Assembly: GCF_037151175.1 (NCBI RefSeq)
Contig: NZ_JBBCOR010000006.1
Coordinates: 1-64,000 of the forward strand
DNA: 64,000 nucleotides
Reading direction: 5' to 3'
Origin: Asaia sp003994335
Lineage (GTDB): Bacteria > Pseudomonadota > Alphaproteobacteria > Acetobacterales > Acetobacteraceae
A program made the translations under genes and the position numbers. This document shows positions 51,707-60,362 of the stretch, in pieces. The notes under the pieces were generated by a model that was given only the letters and a program-made list of their open reading frames with translations, did no database searches and was not told the DNA's origin. Every line of letters starts with the position of its first letter. Positions within the stretch are counted from its first letter, which is position 1.

Positions 51707-52089
51707 TGGCCCATTCGCTTGCTTTTGCCCGTCCAGGGGCACCGACCGTTCTCGTTGTCGAGGACGAACCATTACAGCGCATGAGCCTTATGGATCTGGT
51801 CGAGGAGGCGGGATACGAGGTCGCCGAGGCGTCCGATGCGGATCAGGCCTTGATCATCCTCGAGAGCCGACCCGATATCCGGATCATTCTTGCCGATGTT
51901 GATATGCCCGGCAGTATGGACGGGCTGCGTCTTGCCGCTCTGGTTCGCGATCGCTGGCCGCCCATCGAAATCATTGTGACTAGCGGTCGCGGTGTTCCGC
52001 AACTCACCACCATTCCGGCGCGGGCGATGTTTTTGCCGAAACCGCTCAATGAGGAGCGTGTTCGGGACGCCCTGCACCTCTTCACCTGA
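51706..52089 (+). CDS. single-domain response regulator
   Basis: A 127-residue receiver domain without output domain. Acidic pair in VVEDEPLQ, acceptor Asp in ILADVDMPGSMDG, Ser/Thr in VTSGRG and Lys in LPKPLN. The ATG overlaps the kinase stop (TAATG). It probably receives phosphate from the upstream HWE kinase and acts through protein contact or as a phosphate sink. The receiver at the end of the phytochrome has a similar ALLDFN site. Confidence 0.94.
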   Translation: MAHSLAFARPGAPTVLVVEDEPLQRMSLMDLVEEAGYEVAEASDADQALIILESRPDIRIILADVDMPGSMDGLRLAALVRDRWPPIEIIVTSGRGVPQLTTIPARAMFLPKPLNEERVRDALHLFT

Positions 52090-52115
52090 CGAGCGCCTCT
52101 TTGGCGAGCAGTGCA

Positions 52116-53096
52116 TCAGGAGGCTTGGGTCTCCATTGATCGTGACATCGGTTTGCGATGCGCTGCCAGGCAGCAGAGCACACTGAGAACGATCGATCCG
52201 AACGAGGCGATTTCGAGTGGGTGCGGCACACGCTGATCCCAAACAAAGCCGTAGAGCAGAGCAAACAGGGTTTCGAAAAGGATCATCTGCCCGGTGAGCG
52301 TCAGCGGTAGCAGACGGCTCATCTTGTTCCACAGGGCATTGCCGCAAAGCGATGCGATGACCGCAACGCCAAGGGAGACTCCGGTAAACTCCATCCAGGC
52401 CATGCTTGTGTGGCGGGCGGGGTCGAGGATCAGGGCGATGGGAAGCAGCAGCAATGATTGTGCGCCTGTGACCAGACCGGTAAGCAGGTTCCAGTCATGT
52501 GCGCTTACGCCGTTCAAACGATCCAGGGCGCGACTATTCCCCACGGCAAAGCCGGTCCATGAGGCAAGCGCCGCGCAGGCACAGCCGAGGCCGATCAATC
52601 GTGCGGTCCCGCCAGACGCCGCAGCTGAGCCTGGCTGGAAAAGTGCCTGCCATCCGATGCAAAACGCACCGACCATGCAGAAAAACAGCGACGGCGCGAG
52701 ATGCACGAAACGCGGGGAGTCGCGGTCGCGACTGCCAATGATCGTAACGGCAACCGGCATGAAGCCGATAACGAGCGAGGTCAGCGCGATACCGCCCTGC
52801 TGCACCGCCGTCGAGAGCATGATGTAGTAGAAGCTGTTGCCAAAAAAAGAGAGCCAAAAAAGCACGATCCAGTCTCGTCGGCGCAGGGTATGGCCCAGGC
52901 GCTTCAGGCGAGGGCTTACGAGCATGAGCGCGATAAGCCCGTAAAAGAGATAGCGGCCCGCTGCGAGATCAAGCGGCGGAAAATCGCGCACAAGCTCCGG
53001 CGCTAGAAAGACCAGCCCCCAGAGCGCGCCTGCACCAGCGCCGCAAAGCACACCGAGGGGCAGATTATGGCGGGGGGCTGATGGGGGTGTGATCAT
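52116..53096 (-). CDS. EamA/DMT family transporter
   Basis: A 326-residue membrane protein with ten predicted helices in two EamA repeats (about 15-150 and 170-310). It begins LPLGVLCGAGAGALWGLVFLAPELV. Relatives export amino acids, metabolites or drugs; the substrate is unknown. It starts only 10 bases after the PepSY gene stop on the same strand, so the two are probably co-transcribed. Confidence 0.9.
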   Translation of the reverse strand: MITPPSAPRHNLPLGVLCGAGAGALWGLVFLAPELVRDFPPLDLAAGRYLFYGLIALMLVSPRLKRLGHTLRRRDWIVLFWLSFFGNSFYYIMLSTAVQQGGIALTSLVIGFMPVAVTIIGSRDRDSPRFVHLAPSLFFCMVGAFCIGWQALFQPGSAAASGGTARLIGLGCACAALASWTGFAVGNSRALDRLNGVSAHDWNLLTGLVTGAQSLLLLPIALILDPARHTSMAWMEFTGVSLGVAVIASLCGNALWNKMSRLLPLTLTGQMILFETLFALLYGFVWDQRVPHPLEIASFGSIVLSVLCCLAAHRKPMSRSMETQAS

Positions 53097-53106
53097 GCCT
53101 GACTAT

Positions 53107-54585
53107 CTAGCGGGATGAACTTGTCCTGTCTCGAGGGGCGTTTCGCGATTTTCGCTGCGCGCGCCCTCGCCTCGCCCGATGACTCAGCCGGGTAAGTCCG
53201 ATTGCGACACCTAGCAGGGAGAGCGAGCTCACCCCGACAAGAAGGGGCGTGATGAGAAAGAGCCTTGCGAAAGGGCGCCGAAGCCAGGCAAAAAAATCCA
53301 GGTCATGAGGCCCGTAAACGACCCAGCGCGTGGCCTTGGCGTTGCTCTCGGCAACGAGGACCGTGTTTCCGGTTCTCGAATCCAGATAGAGCCGGGTTTC
53401 ATCGGGCCCGATAACGCGATAGGCGGGAAAGTGCCGAAGGCGATGACGGGTCGAAAAATAGTAGGAGTCATCCTGGGTGATCTGGTCGACACGCGCATCA
53501 AGGCCACTGGTCAGCGCTCTTTCCTTCAAAGCGATTACCGAAGGTGTCGCGGCTTCGAGGGAGAGGGATAGGCGAGTCGAAGCGCCTGTTTCAGTCATGA
53601 CAGACAAGGCAGGGCTGCCACCTTGCCCCGTCAGGACGACATCGCGGAAATGTCTCTCAGGGTGGGCAATTAGTGCCGCTATCGCCGTTCGCAGCTCCGC
53701 CATGTCGACGCTTCCCTCAAAGCGATCCACCCAGCCCGGATTAGGCTGACGGGCGAGCAACCCTGCGGGGTTCATCGTCAGCAGCCCTGTCGTGATCCAC
53801 GACAGAAGCATCCCGCCGAAAACGAGACCGCAGAGATGATGCCACAGATGCAGTCCGCGATAGGGCGAGACCCGATGTCCAGTATGCACACGCCGTACAC
53901 CGATCCAGAGCCCGAGCGCGGTGAGGATTACGCCAAGGCAGGACAGGTCAATGAGCACATTGGCCCAAAGCCTCTGATGGCGTTTGAGTAAGGATGGGTA
54001 GAGCCAGTGAGGGATAGGCCCCAGCCAGGACCAGAAGCGCGTTCGGCCCGTCGTGTCCTGCACCACATCGCCGTTGTCCGGTGAAAGGTACAGCAGTCGC
54101 CGCGCCGACCCGTCAATGGCGTAGCGATAGAAGCCCTGCACATGATCTTTTGTGTTCAGTATCCACTGATCATTTCGGCGCAGTCCCTCGAAATGGGCCG
54201 CGCCCGGTGTGCCGGACAAAGCTGCATAGCGTTCGGCATCGGCTCGCAGGGCGAATGGAGACAGGGTGAGGGGTCGGCCGTTCCTCAGATCATAATGTCT
54301 GCTCGCGCCCGAGAGTGCCTGGGCTTCGAGAACCGGGATCCCACCAGCCATGGTGAGGCGCAGGCTGCGATAGCGATCCTCGAGCCGGGGTATTACCGGT
54401 GGATTTCTAAAAGTCAGGATCTCATGGGTAAGACCAACGCGTTCGGCCTCCGGCGCTGGCCATGTTTTCCAGAGCATGACCATGCCCGAGAGGCACCAGA
54501 GACCCATCATCAGCCCCAGCGTAATGCCCAGCCAGCGATGAAGCAGGAACGCGTAACGCAGTCCCAGTTTACGCATCTGGCTCAT
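53107..54585 (-). CDS. PepSY domain-containing membrane protein (PiuB-like)
   Basis: A 492-residue inner-membrane protein with four hydrophobic helices, of the PepSY-associated TM family. The first helix follows YAFLLHRWLGITLGLMMGLWCLSGMVMLW; His residues in LHRWLG and LHLWHHLCG may bind haem. Such proteins are often iron-regulated and placed beside siderophore receptors; no receptor is seen here. I prefer ATG 54585, because an upstream small ORF stops there as ATGA. The frame is open further upstream (M at 54636). Confidence 0.88.
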   Translation of the reverse strand: MSQMRKLGLRYAFLLHRWLGITLGLMMGLWCLSGMVMLWKTWPAPEAERVGLTHEILTFRNPPVIPRLEDRYRSLRLTMAGGIPVLEAQALSGASRHYDLRNGRPLTLSPFALRADAERYAALSGTPGAAHFEGLRRNDQWILNTKDHVQGFYRYAIDGSARRLLYLSPDNGDVVQDTTGRTRFWSWLGPIPHWLYPSLLKRHQRLWANVLIDLSCLGVILTALGLWIGVRRVHTGHRVSPYRGLHLWHHLCGLVFGGMLLSWITTGLLTMNPAGLLARQPNPGWVDRFEGSVDMAELRTAIAALIAHPERHFRDVVLTGQGGSPALSVMTETGASTRLSLSLEAATPSVIALKERALTSGLDARVDQITQDDSYYFSTRHRLRHFPAYRVIGPDETRLYLDSRTGNTVLVAESNAKATRWVVYGPHDLDFFAWLRRPFARLFLITPLLVGVSSLSLLGVAIGLTRLSHRARRGRAQRKSRNAPRDRTSSSR

Positions 54586-54692
54586 GAAAGACACGCTCGG
54601 CCCAGACGCCCTATGCTGGGAGAGTCGCGCTTCCATCCTCCGATCTGATGCCACCGCGCGCGCAAACCGAGGGCGGCGTCATGGGCGAGCAT
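54582..54692 (-). CDS. small ORF coupled to the PepSY gene (uncertain)
   Basis: A 36-codon frame beginning MLAHDAALGLRARWHQIGGW, with AAGGAGG four bases before its ATG and a stop that overlaps the PepSY start as ATGA. Both features suggest translation. The same frame is open back to 54962, where a TTG overlaps the nicotinamidase stop, so a 126-residue protein is possible. No family recognised. Confidence 0.4.
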   Translation of the reverse strand: MLAHDAALGLRARWHQIGGWKRDSPSIGRLGRACLS

Positions 54693-54958
54693 GAGTCCTC
54701 CTTGCGCGGTTCTGAAACGGTCAGGGCGTAAGGCGTGGCGCACCGGTTTCAATCTCGTTTTCATCACGGGTTGGAATAAAAACAGCTCCCGGGGACAGGC
54801 GGTGAGAAGCTCTTCTTCTTCGGGCCTGGAAAGGACCATGAGGGGGATCGGGACGCGAAATCGTTGCTTGCGCATGCCGGGTTTGCGGATCGGGCACTGA
54901 CCGCCCGGCAGTCGGCGCCGTACACGTTTCTGAATGCCGGTTACAGTCGAAGCGCGTT

Positions 54959-55534
54959 TCAATCAGTGGCGATCGTCACGCCGATCTTCCGCAATTCTTC
55001 CAGACAGGGGCAAGGATCGGCGGCTATGCCACGGCTGGCTGACAGCGCCAGGGTCGTATTGAAACCGAGCTGGCTCGCGTCTTGCGCCGTTGCCCTCACG
55101 CAGAAATCGAGCGCCAGTCCGGCCAGAAGCACATGCTCGATATCGAGCCCATGCAGCAACGCGTCCAAGCCAGTCGAGTGGCGTCGTTCATTATCGAAAA
55201 ACCCCGAATAGGAGTCACAGGCCGGGTCGAGACCCTTATGGATGATATGACTTATGCGGCTCTGATCGAGCCCACTCGGAAAATCTGCCCCGGGAGTGCC
55301 TGCGACGCAATGGACCGGCCATGGTCCCCCTTCGGAAATGAAAGAGACATGTGCGGCCGGATGCCAGTCCCGTGTCGCAATGATCGCTGCAAACTCCTGT
55401 CGCACGAGCTGATTCATCGGTGGGAGGATCAGATCCCCCTCTGGTACGGCCAAGGCGCCGCCCGGCAGGAAATCATTCTGGACGTCAACGATGATCAGGG
55501 CCGTTCTGGCCGGGTTCTGCAAGGCGGGCACCAT
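54959..55534 (-). CDS. pncA: nicotinamidase/pyrazinamidase
   Basis: A 191-residue isochorismatase-fold amidase that hydrolyses nicotinamide to nicotinate for NAD salvage. The catalytic Asp is in VDVQNDFLPGGAL, the metal ligands in ATRDWHP, Lys in HKGLD and the nucleophile Cys in ALDFCVRATA. GGAGC lies about 7 bases before the ATG. It lies 51 bases after the HlyD gene and may be the fourth gene of that transcript. Confidence 0.94.
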   Translation of the reverse strand: MVPALQNPARTALIIVDVQNDFLPGGALAVPEGDLILPPMNQLVRQEFAAIIATRDWHPAAHVSFISEGGPWPVHCVAGTPGADFPSGLDQSRISHIIHKGLDPACDSYSGFFDNERRHSTGLDALLHGLDIEHVLLAGLALDFCVRATAQDASQLGFNTTLALSASRGIAADPCPCLEELRKIGVTIATD

Positions 55535-55585
55535 TGACAGGCTCCATGGGGTGCACCACGCGGGCGCCGGGACAATTCCCGTCCA

Positions 55586-56533
55586 TCAGTGACCGATAAC
55601 GTGGCGCATGTCATCGCCGAAATGATTCAGAGCGTCCTTGGCCGACATATGGCGCCTATGCCCATTCTCGGCGACGATGGTCACGGTTGCCGTCATGCCA
55701 GCCGCCAGATGCAGATCGGGTGGCAACTGGTCGATATGCACGCGCACCGGAATGCGTTGGGCGAGACGCACCCAGGTATAGACCGGATCGACAGAGGGTA
55801 GGCCCTGTGTGGCCGTGCTGGCGTTCATGCTGGAAATACCACGCGTGATGCTCTCCACATGGCCGAATACCGGATGATGCGCCCCCATGAGATCCATGCG
55901 CACCGGATCGCCGATCTCGATGTTGTGGACCTTGGTTTCCTCGAAATATCCGTCCACCCAATAGGAGGCGGAATCGATGATCTGGATATTCACATGGCCA
56001 GCCGTGGCAAAATCACCGGGGCGCATCAGGAGATTGGTCACGTAGCCGTCGATTGAACTGTGAACGATGGTGCGCTCGAGATCGATGCGCGCCTGTCGTA
56101 GCGCAGCTTGCGCCGCGTCATATTGCGCGTGGGCCTGCGCGGCTGCCGCGGCATATTGCTGCTTTTCCTCTCCTGATACGGCAACGCCCGGGATGATCCG
56201 CCGTCTCTGAAACTGCGACAGACGGAAATCGAGATCGGCCTTGCGTTCGGCCAGATTGGCTTCTGCGGTTGCTACCCGCACCTTGAAGTCGAAAGGGTCG
56301 ATGACATAGAGCACGTCCCCCTTGTGAACGAATTCATTGTCCTGAACGCGTACCTCGAGGATCTCGCCCGAGACACGGGGGGCCATGTTCACCACCTGCG
56401 CGCGTACCTGCCCGTTTCGGGTCCAGGGGGCTGCGGTGTAATAGTCCCACAGGATCACGATGACGACCCCGGCAACGATGAGGATCGACAGGGTGATAAG
56501 CCATCTGATCAGGCGTGAGGCGCGAGCGAGCAC
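55586..56533 (-). CDS. aaeA: HlyD-family membrane fusion protein of an AaeAB-type pump
   Basis: A 315-residue periplasmic adaptor. An N-terminal anchor (about 9-29), then a biotinyl-lipoyl-like domain (PRVSGEILEVRVQDNEFVHKGDVLYVID), a short coiled-coil hairpin (about 85-155) and a beta-barrel (HSSIDGYVTNLLMRPGDFA). It links the inner-membrane FUSC pump to an outer-membrane channel in AaeAB, which exports hydroxybenzoates and similar acids. It follows the DUF1656 gene by 13 bases. Symbol by family and gene order; substrate unproven. Confidence 0.9.
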   Translation of the reverse strand: MLARASRLIRWLITLSILIVAGVVIVILWDYYTAAPWTRNGQVRAQVVNMAPRVSGEILEVRVQDNEFVHKGDVLYVIDPFDFKVRVATAEANLAERKADLDFRLSQFQRRRIIPGVAVSGEEKQQYAAAAAQAHAQYDAAQAALRQARIDLERTIVHSSIDGYVTNLLMRPGDFATAGHVNIQIIDSASYWVDGYFEETKVHNIEIGDPVRMDLMGAHHPVFGHVESITRGISSMNASTATQGLPSVDPVYTWVRLAQRIPVRVHIDQLPPDLHLAAGMTATVTIVAENGHRRHMSAKDALNHFGDDMRHVIGH

Positions 56534-56546
56534 GGGCAGGGTTCTT

Positions 56547-56741
56547 TCACAGGAGCCAGGTATAGAGGCCGAGCAGACAAACCAGCAGGCCGAACTGGGC
56601 GAGGGGCGGATTCCAGAAAAACCGCCAGAGATTGAGCCTGCCGAAACACCACCGTATGAGCGCGAGCGTCAGCAAGGCGAGAAAGAGATTGGCGATGAAC
56701 GCCGAGACCAGCACGCCCTCGAGATCGACAACTTCACTCAT
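56547..56741 (-). CDS. aaeX: DUF1656 (AaeX-like) small membrane protein
   Basis: A 64-residue protein with two helices, beginning MSEVVDLEGVLVSAFIANLFLALLTLAL. DUF1656 proteins sit between FUSC and HlyD genes in AaeXAB-type operons and are thought to be part of the pump. GAGGGAG lies about 8 bases before the ATG. The frame is open to 56909 but the extension is not part of the family. Confidence 0.92.
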   Translation of the reverse strand: MSEVVDLEGVLVSAFIANLFLALLTLALIRWCFGRLNLWRFFWNPPLAQFGLLVCLLGLYTWLL

Positions 56742-56775
56742 CGGTAGGCTCCCTCGAGGCAGGTCTTGACAGATG

Positions 56776-58827
56776 TCACCATCGGGTGCGTCCGAGGCCG
56801 AAATGGAGGAGGGTCGAACGGTTATCCTGCAAGGTGGACCGCACCGCCTCAAGGCTTCCTGCGCAGAGGATGGCGACTGCCCGCTCCCGCGGCGTCGCCT
56901 CCTGCGCAATCTGCAGGAACCGGGCGCTCAATTGGGGCAGTGCATGGGCGAGGGTAGGAAAACTGGCCGAATTGACCAGGCAATGCGCCTCTGCCGAAAG
57001 CGCGCCGAGGCAGGGAGCCTGTCTCGCCTCGTCCAGATAGTGTCGTACACGGGCAAGTGTTGTTGCGAGATCCTCGAGCATGACCAGACGATTGAACACG
57101 TGGCGATTGATCGAGCGTTCGGCATCCATGCGTTTCGTCCAGGTAAGGAGCTGCGCCAGACGATCATATTTCAGGCTGAGCAATGCTGCGCCTGCGGGTC
57201 TTCCATTGCCCCGGAGTTGCGCCTCAAGATCCTGACCGATGGTCGCGGCAATACGAAAGCGGCGGCTCCTGGGTGTCGGGGGGAAAAGGAGCACCAGGAT
57301 GACGAAGGCGATGACGCCCGAGACGAGATAGAAGATATTGCGCGAAATAAACGCCAGAGGATCGTAATCCTGATGATTGCTGAGCCCGAGAATAACCGGG
57401 AAGAACGCGCCGTAATTGAAGCCAATGGCGCTTGTCCGGCCATTCATGAGCATCAGGCACGCAAATATCGTGTGAGGCAGGAAGACCAGCGCCAGCGCGC
57501 CGAAGGCCGCGACATGCGGCAGAATGAAGTAATTCATGATGATGGCGACAAACACGGCGAGAGACAGGCCAAGTATGGCCCCCATACCGAATTGCGACGT
57601 ATCGGCCGCCGTCGAGGCGAGCGTCAGAATGAGCGCCGCCTGGGAAAGCGCGGCCATGGAGGCCGGTTGATCGCTCGCGATGCAAAGCCCCGCCATGATG
57701 GAAAAGCCAAGCAGCACACGCAGAGCATTGACCAATGCAGCAACGTAATCCGGGTGTTGCGCGATCTGAGCCAGTTTCAGCGCTTCTCCGGCTGGCGTCG
57801 CATGCTGCAAGGTGTCGATCCCTGTGCTGATATGCAGCCGATTGCTCAACATTACGGCGCTGCGCTCGAGAAAATGGGCATCGCTGGCGTCAGGATGGTA
57901 GTCGGGCTCCTCCTCGCGCATCGCCTCGATCAGGGAGCTGACGGTCTCGTAGCGGTCGCTGTGATCCTCCCGCAATTCATGCCAGGCCAGAACGTGGCGG
58001 CGAGCAAGGGGGGTGATGGTCTTGTGGCGCAGGATATGGGCGATGGCCCTGCCCGAGCCGAGCACGGTCAGCATGCCGATGATGGCAAGACGCGCGCCCG
58101 CGCTGCGTCGCGTCGAGCGATCAATTTCCGTTCTCGCATAGGTGATCTGGGCCGAAAGGGAGAGGATATCGCCCGCCAGAGCCGTTGTTTCCATGGCATC
58201 CGGCACGGCTTCACCCTGCATCGCTTGATGACCGAAGTCGCGTATCTCGCGCGCTCTGGCTTCGAGACTATCGGCCAGTTTCTGCCAGGCTTTGGGTGAG
58301 CCTGTCAGCATATTGACGAAGGCGACCGAGGCGATGCCGATTGCGACGCAGCTCGCTCGCGAAAGGGCAACATCGAAAACGTTCTGGGGCGTGTCGATGA
58401 CGTTGATTGCGACCAGCGCAATCGTATAGCCAGCCAGAAGGGCGCCGTAGGAGCGGAAGTTCCGCTCGAGTGAGCCGATATAGGTGCAGCCAGCCAGCCA
58501 GAGCGCACAGCCGCCCAGCAACATGCCACGGTCCTGACTGAAGCAAGCAATCAGAAGAATGGAGGCCGCCACGCCGAGCGCGGTGCCGATCAGACGATAG
58601 AGTGCCTTGGACAGGGCCTGCCCGCGCAAAGGCTGGGTAATGATCATGACCGTGACCGCAGCCCCGGCCGGTGCGTCCAGCTGCGCCCAGAACGCTGTTG
58701 CGAGAGCGAGGCAGATAGCCGCCCAGCTGCGCAGCGAGAAACCGATCCAGCCAGGAGGAAAGGGCGGATTGGGCAGATCGCTCGGCAGAGGCCACCAGCG
58801 TATGCGCGTCTGCGCCCCGTCGCTCAT
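56776..58827 (-). CDS. aaeB: FUSC family inner-membrane efflux protein (AaeB-like)
   Basis: A 683-residue protein with two sets of hydrophobic helices (about 30-170 and 350-505) separated and followed by cytoplasmic regions, the layout of FUSC/aromatic-acid exporters. Start WIGFSLRSWAAICLALATAFWAQLDAPAGAAVTV is typical. First gene of the run aaeB-aaeX-aaeA-pncA on the minus strand. It likely exports aromatic or other weak acids, useful in an acid-producing organism (inference). Confidence 0.91.
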   Translation of the reverse strand: MSDGAQTRIRWWPLPSDLPNPPFPPGWIGFSLRSWAAICLALATAFWAQLDAPAGAAVTVMIITQPLRGQALSKALYRLIGTALGVAASILLIACFSQDRGMLLGGCALWLAGCTYIGSLERNFRSYGALLAGYTIALVAINVIDTPQNVFDVALSRASCVAIGIASVAFVNMLTGSPKAWQKLADSLEARAREIRDFGHQAMQGEAVPDAMETTALAGDILSLSAQITYARTEIDRSTRRSAGARLAIIGMLTVLGSGRAIAHILRHKTITPLARRHVLAWHELREDHSDRYETVSSLIEAMREEEPDYHPDASDAHFLERSAVMLSNRLHISTGIDTLQHATPAGEALKLAQIAQHPDYVAALVNALRVLLGFSIMAGLCIASDQPASMAALSQAALILTLASTAADTSQFGMGAILGLSLAVFVAIIMNYFILPHVAAFGALALVFLPHTIFACLMLMNGRTSAIGFNYGAFFPVILGLSNHQDYDPLAFISRNIFYLVSGVIAFVILVLLFPPTPRSRRFRIAATIGQDLEAQLRGNGRPAGAALLSLKYDRLAQLLTWTKRMDAERSINRHVFNRLVMLEDLATTLARVRHYLDEARQAPCLGALSAEAHCLVNSASFPTLAHALPQLSARFLQIAQEATPRERAVAILCAGSLEAVRSTLQDNRSTLLHFGLGRTRW

Positions 58828-58936
58828 CCTGCACCATCCGGAAAACTGACTCTGTGATGAAGAACGCCTCGTGGGCTGTGCAGGTCAAGCACGCATCGCC
58901 CGGGGACGGGTCCGGAAATCTTTTGTCAGATACGCT

Positions 58937-60277
58937 TCAGAAACCACCCGATTCAGGGGGCACCATGCGTGAGACCAGAAGCTGATTGATCCGGAACCCG
59001 TCCACATCGACGACTTCGAACCGATAGCCTGCGGCCTCGACACGGTCAGCCTTGCGCGCCATGCGACGCAGCCGGTGCATGACGAAACCGCCGATGGTAT
59101 GGAACAGGTCGCGTTCAGCATCGAGATCGATATCCAGTTCGCGAAAGACATCGCCGATCGGGGCCGCGCCGTCGATCAGCCATGAATTGGCATCACGTCG
59201 AACGATTGCCTGCTCCTCGAACGGGCTTGCCAGGCCATCCATGAGCGCCCCCATGATGTCCTTGAAGGTAATCAGCCCGACGACAAGGCCATACTCGTTG
59301 ACGATAAGCGCAAACCCGGCACCATGGGTGTCGAACTGGGCGAGCGTGTCCCACAGATTCAGCGTGTCCGGCAGAGAAAGCGTATCGCGCCTCATGCGGA
59401 ATATCTGACTGCTGATCGGCTGGCTTGGATCAGCATGGGGCGGCACTTCATCGACCACGGCCACGAGCACGTCCTCCGCGCGTATCGATCCAATGACGTG
59501 ATCGAGGCCGCCATCGCAGAGCGGATAGCGCGAATAGGGACGGATACGCACCTTGTCACGCTGAGATTCGAGTGATTCCTGAACGTCGAGGAACACGATC
59601 TCGTCGCGTGGCGTCATAGCGGAGGTGACGGAACGATCCTGGAGGGCCAGCACGTTCTGGATCAGCTGATGCTCTTTTTCCTGCAACACGCCCGATGCCG
59701 TGCCTGCTGCTAGCATGGCGTTCAGATCTTCGGGGGTCACGGGCTCTACGGCGGAGGCGGCGGGAATGCGGAGCAGGCTCAGGAGCCAATCCGAGATGAT
59801 CGAGAAAATCCAGACCGCCGGGTAAAGCACCCTGAGTGCGCCGGTGAGAAACCAGCCCACGCGCAGCGCTACCCGGTCAGGATTATTGAGCGCGATCCGC
59901 TTGGGCAGCAGATCGGCGAAAAGCACGAACAGACCGGTCACGATCACGAAGGCCAGGGTTGCAGCGGTCTTGGTCGCCACGCCCTGACTCAAGCCTGCTT
60001 CGATCAGGGCCGTGCTGAAAGCAGGGGTAAGAAGCTCACTGGAAATTACGCCGCCTAGAACGCCCACCGCATTGAGGCAGATCTGCAATACCGTGATGAC
60101 CTGGCCGCTGTTGCGCCGCAGTTTCAGAAAGGCCGAGGCCCGTGCATCGCCCTGATCGGCCAGCGCGCGCAGGCGGATATCGCGCGCTGCAGCGAACGAG
60201 ATTTCAGACAGGGAAATCAGAATGGAGACGGCAATAGCTGCCACCATGGCCGCAAGGCCCAGAAGCAGCAACGTCAT
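58937..60277 (-). CDS. CNNM/CBS domain protein (HlyC/CorC family)
   Basis: A 446-residue protein: DUF21/CNNM membrane domain (about 1-180), a CBS pair (about 210-335, with MTPRDEIVFLD and VNEYGLVVGLITFKDIM) and a C-terminal CorC_HlyC domain (from about 355). The family is linked to magnesium/cobalt efflux in bacteria; the old hemolysin name is historical. GAGGAG lies 8 bases before the ATG. Same strand as ligA and recN, about 85 bases after ligA. Confidence 0.93.
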   Translation of the reverse strand: MTLLLLGLAAMVAAIAVSILISLSEISFAAARDIRLRALADQGDARASAFLKLRRNSGQVITVLQICLNAVGVLGGVISSELLTPAFSTALIEAGLSQGVATKTAATLAFVIVTGLFVLFADLLPKRIALNNPDRVALRVGWFLTGALRVLYPAVWIFSIISDWLLSLLRIPAASAVEPVTPEDLNAMLAAGTASGVLQEKEHQLIQNVLALQDRSVTSAMTPRDEIVFLDVQESLESQRDKVRIRPYSRYPLCDGGLDHVIGSIRAEDVLVAVVDEVPPHADPSQPISSQIFRMRRDTLSLPDTLNLWDTLAQFDTHGAGFALIVNEYGLVVGLITFKDIMGALMDGLASPFEEQAIVRRDANSWLIDGAAPIGDVFRELDIDLDAERDLFHTIGGFVMHRLRRMARKADRVEAAGYRFEVVDVDGFRINQLLVSRMVPPESGGF

Positions 60278-60362
60278 GCGCGTGGCTCCTCATAAACAGG
60301 GACAAAGGATAGCGTGAGCCCGTATTTAGGCCTTTTCTGCCTCCCTTGCCAGTATTCGTCCG

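Noticed and set aside
56773..58299. 508-codon open frame antisense to the FUSC gene
   Set aside because: The FUSC protein explains this DNA; the opposite frame has His/Arg/Gly-rich composition without any motif. The same applies to long antisense frames under recN, the M3 peptidase and the first aminotransferase.
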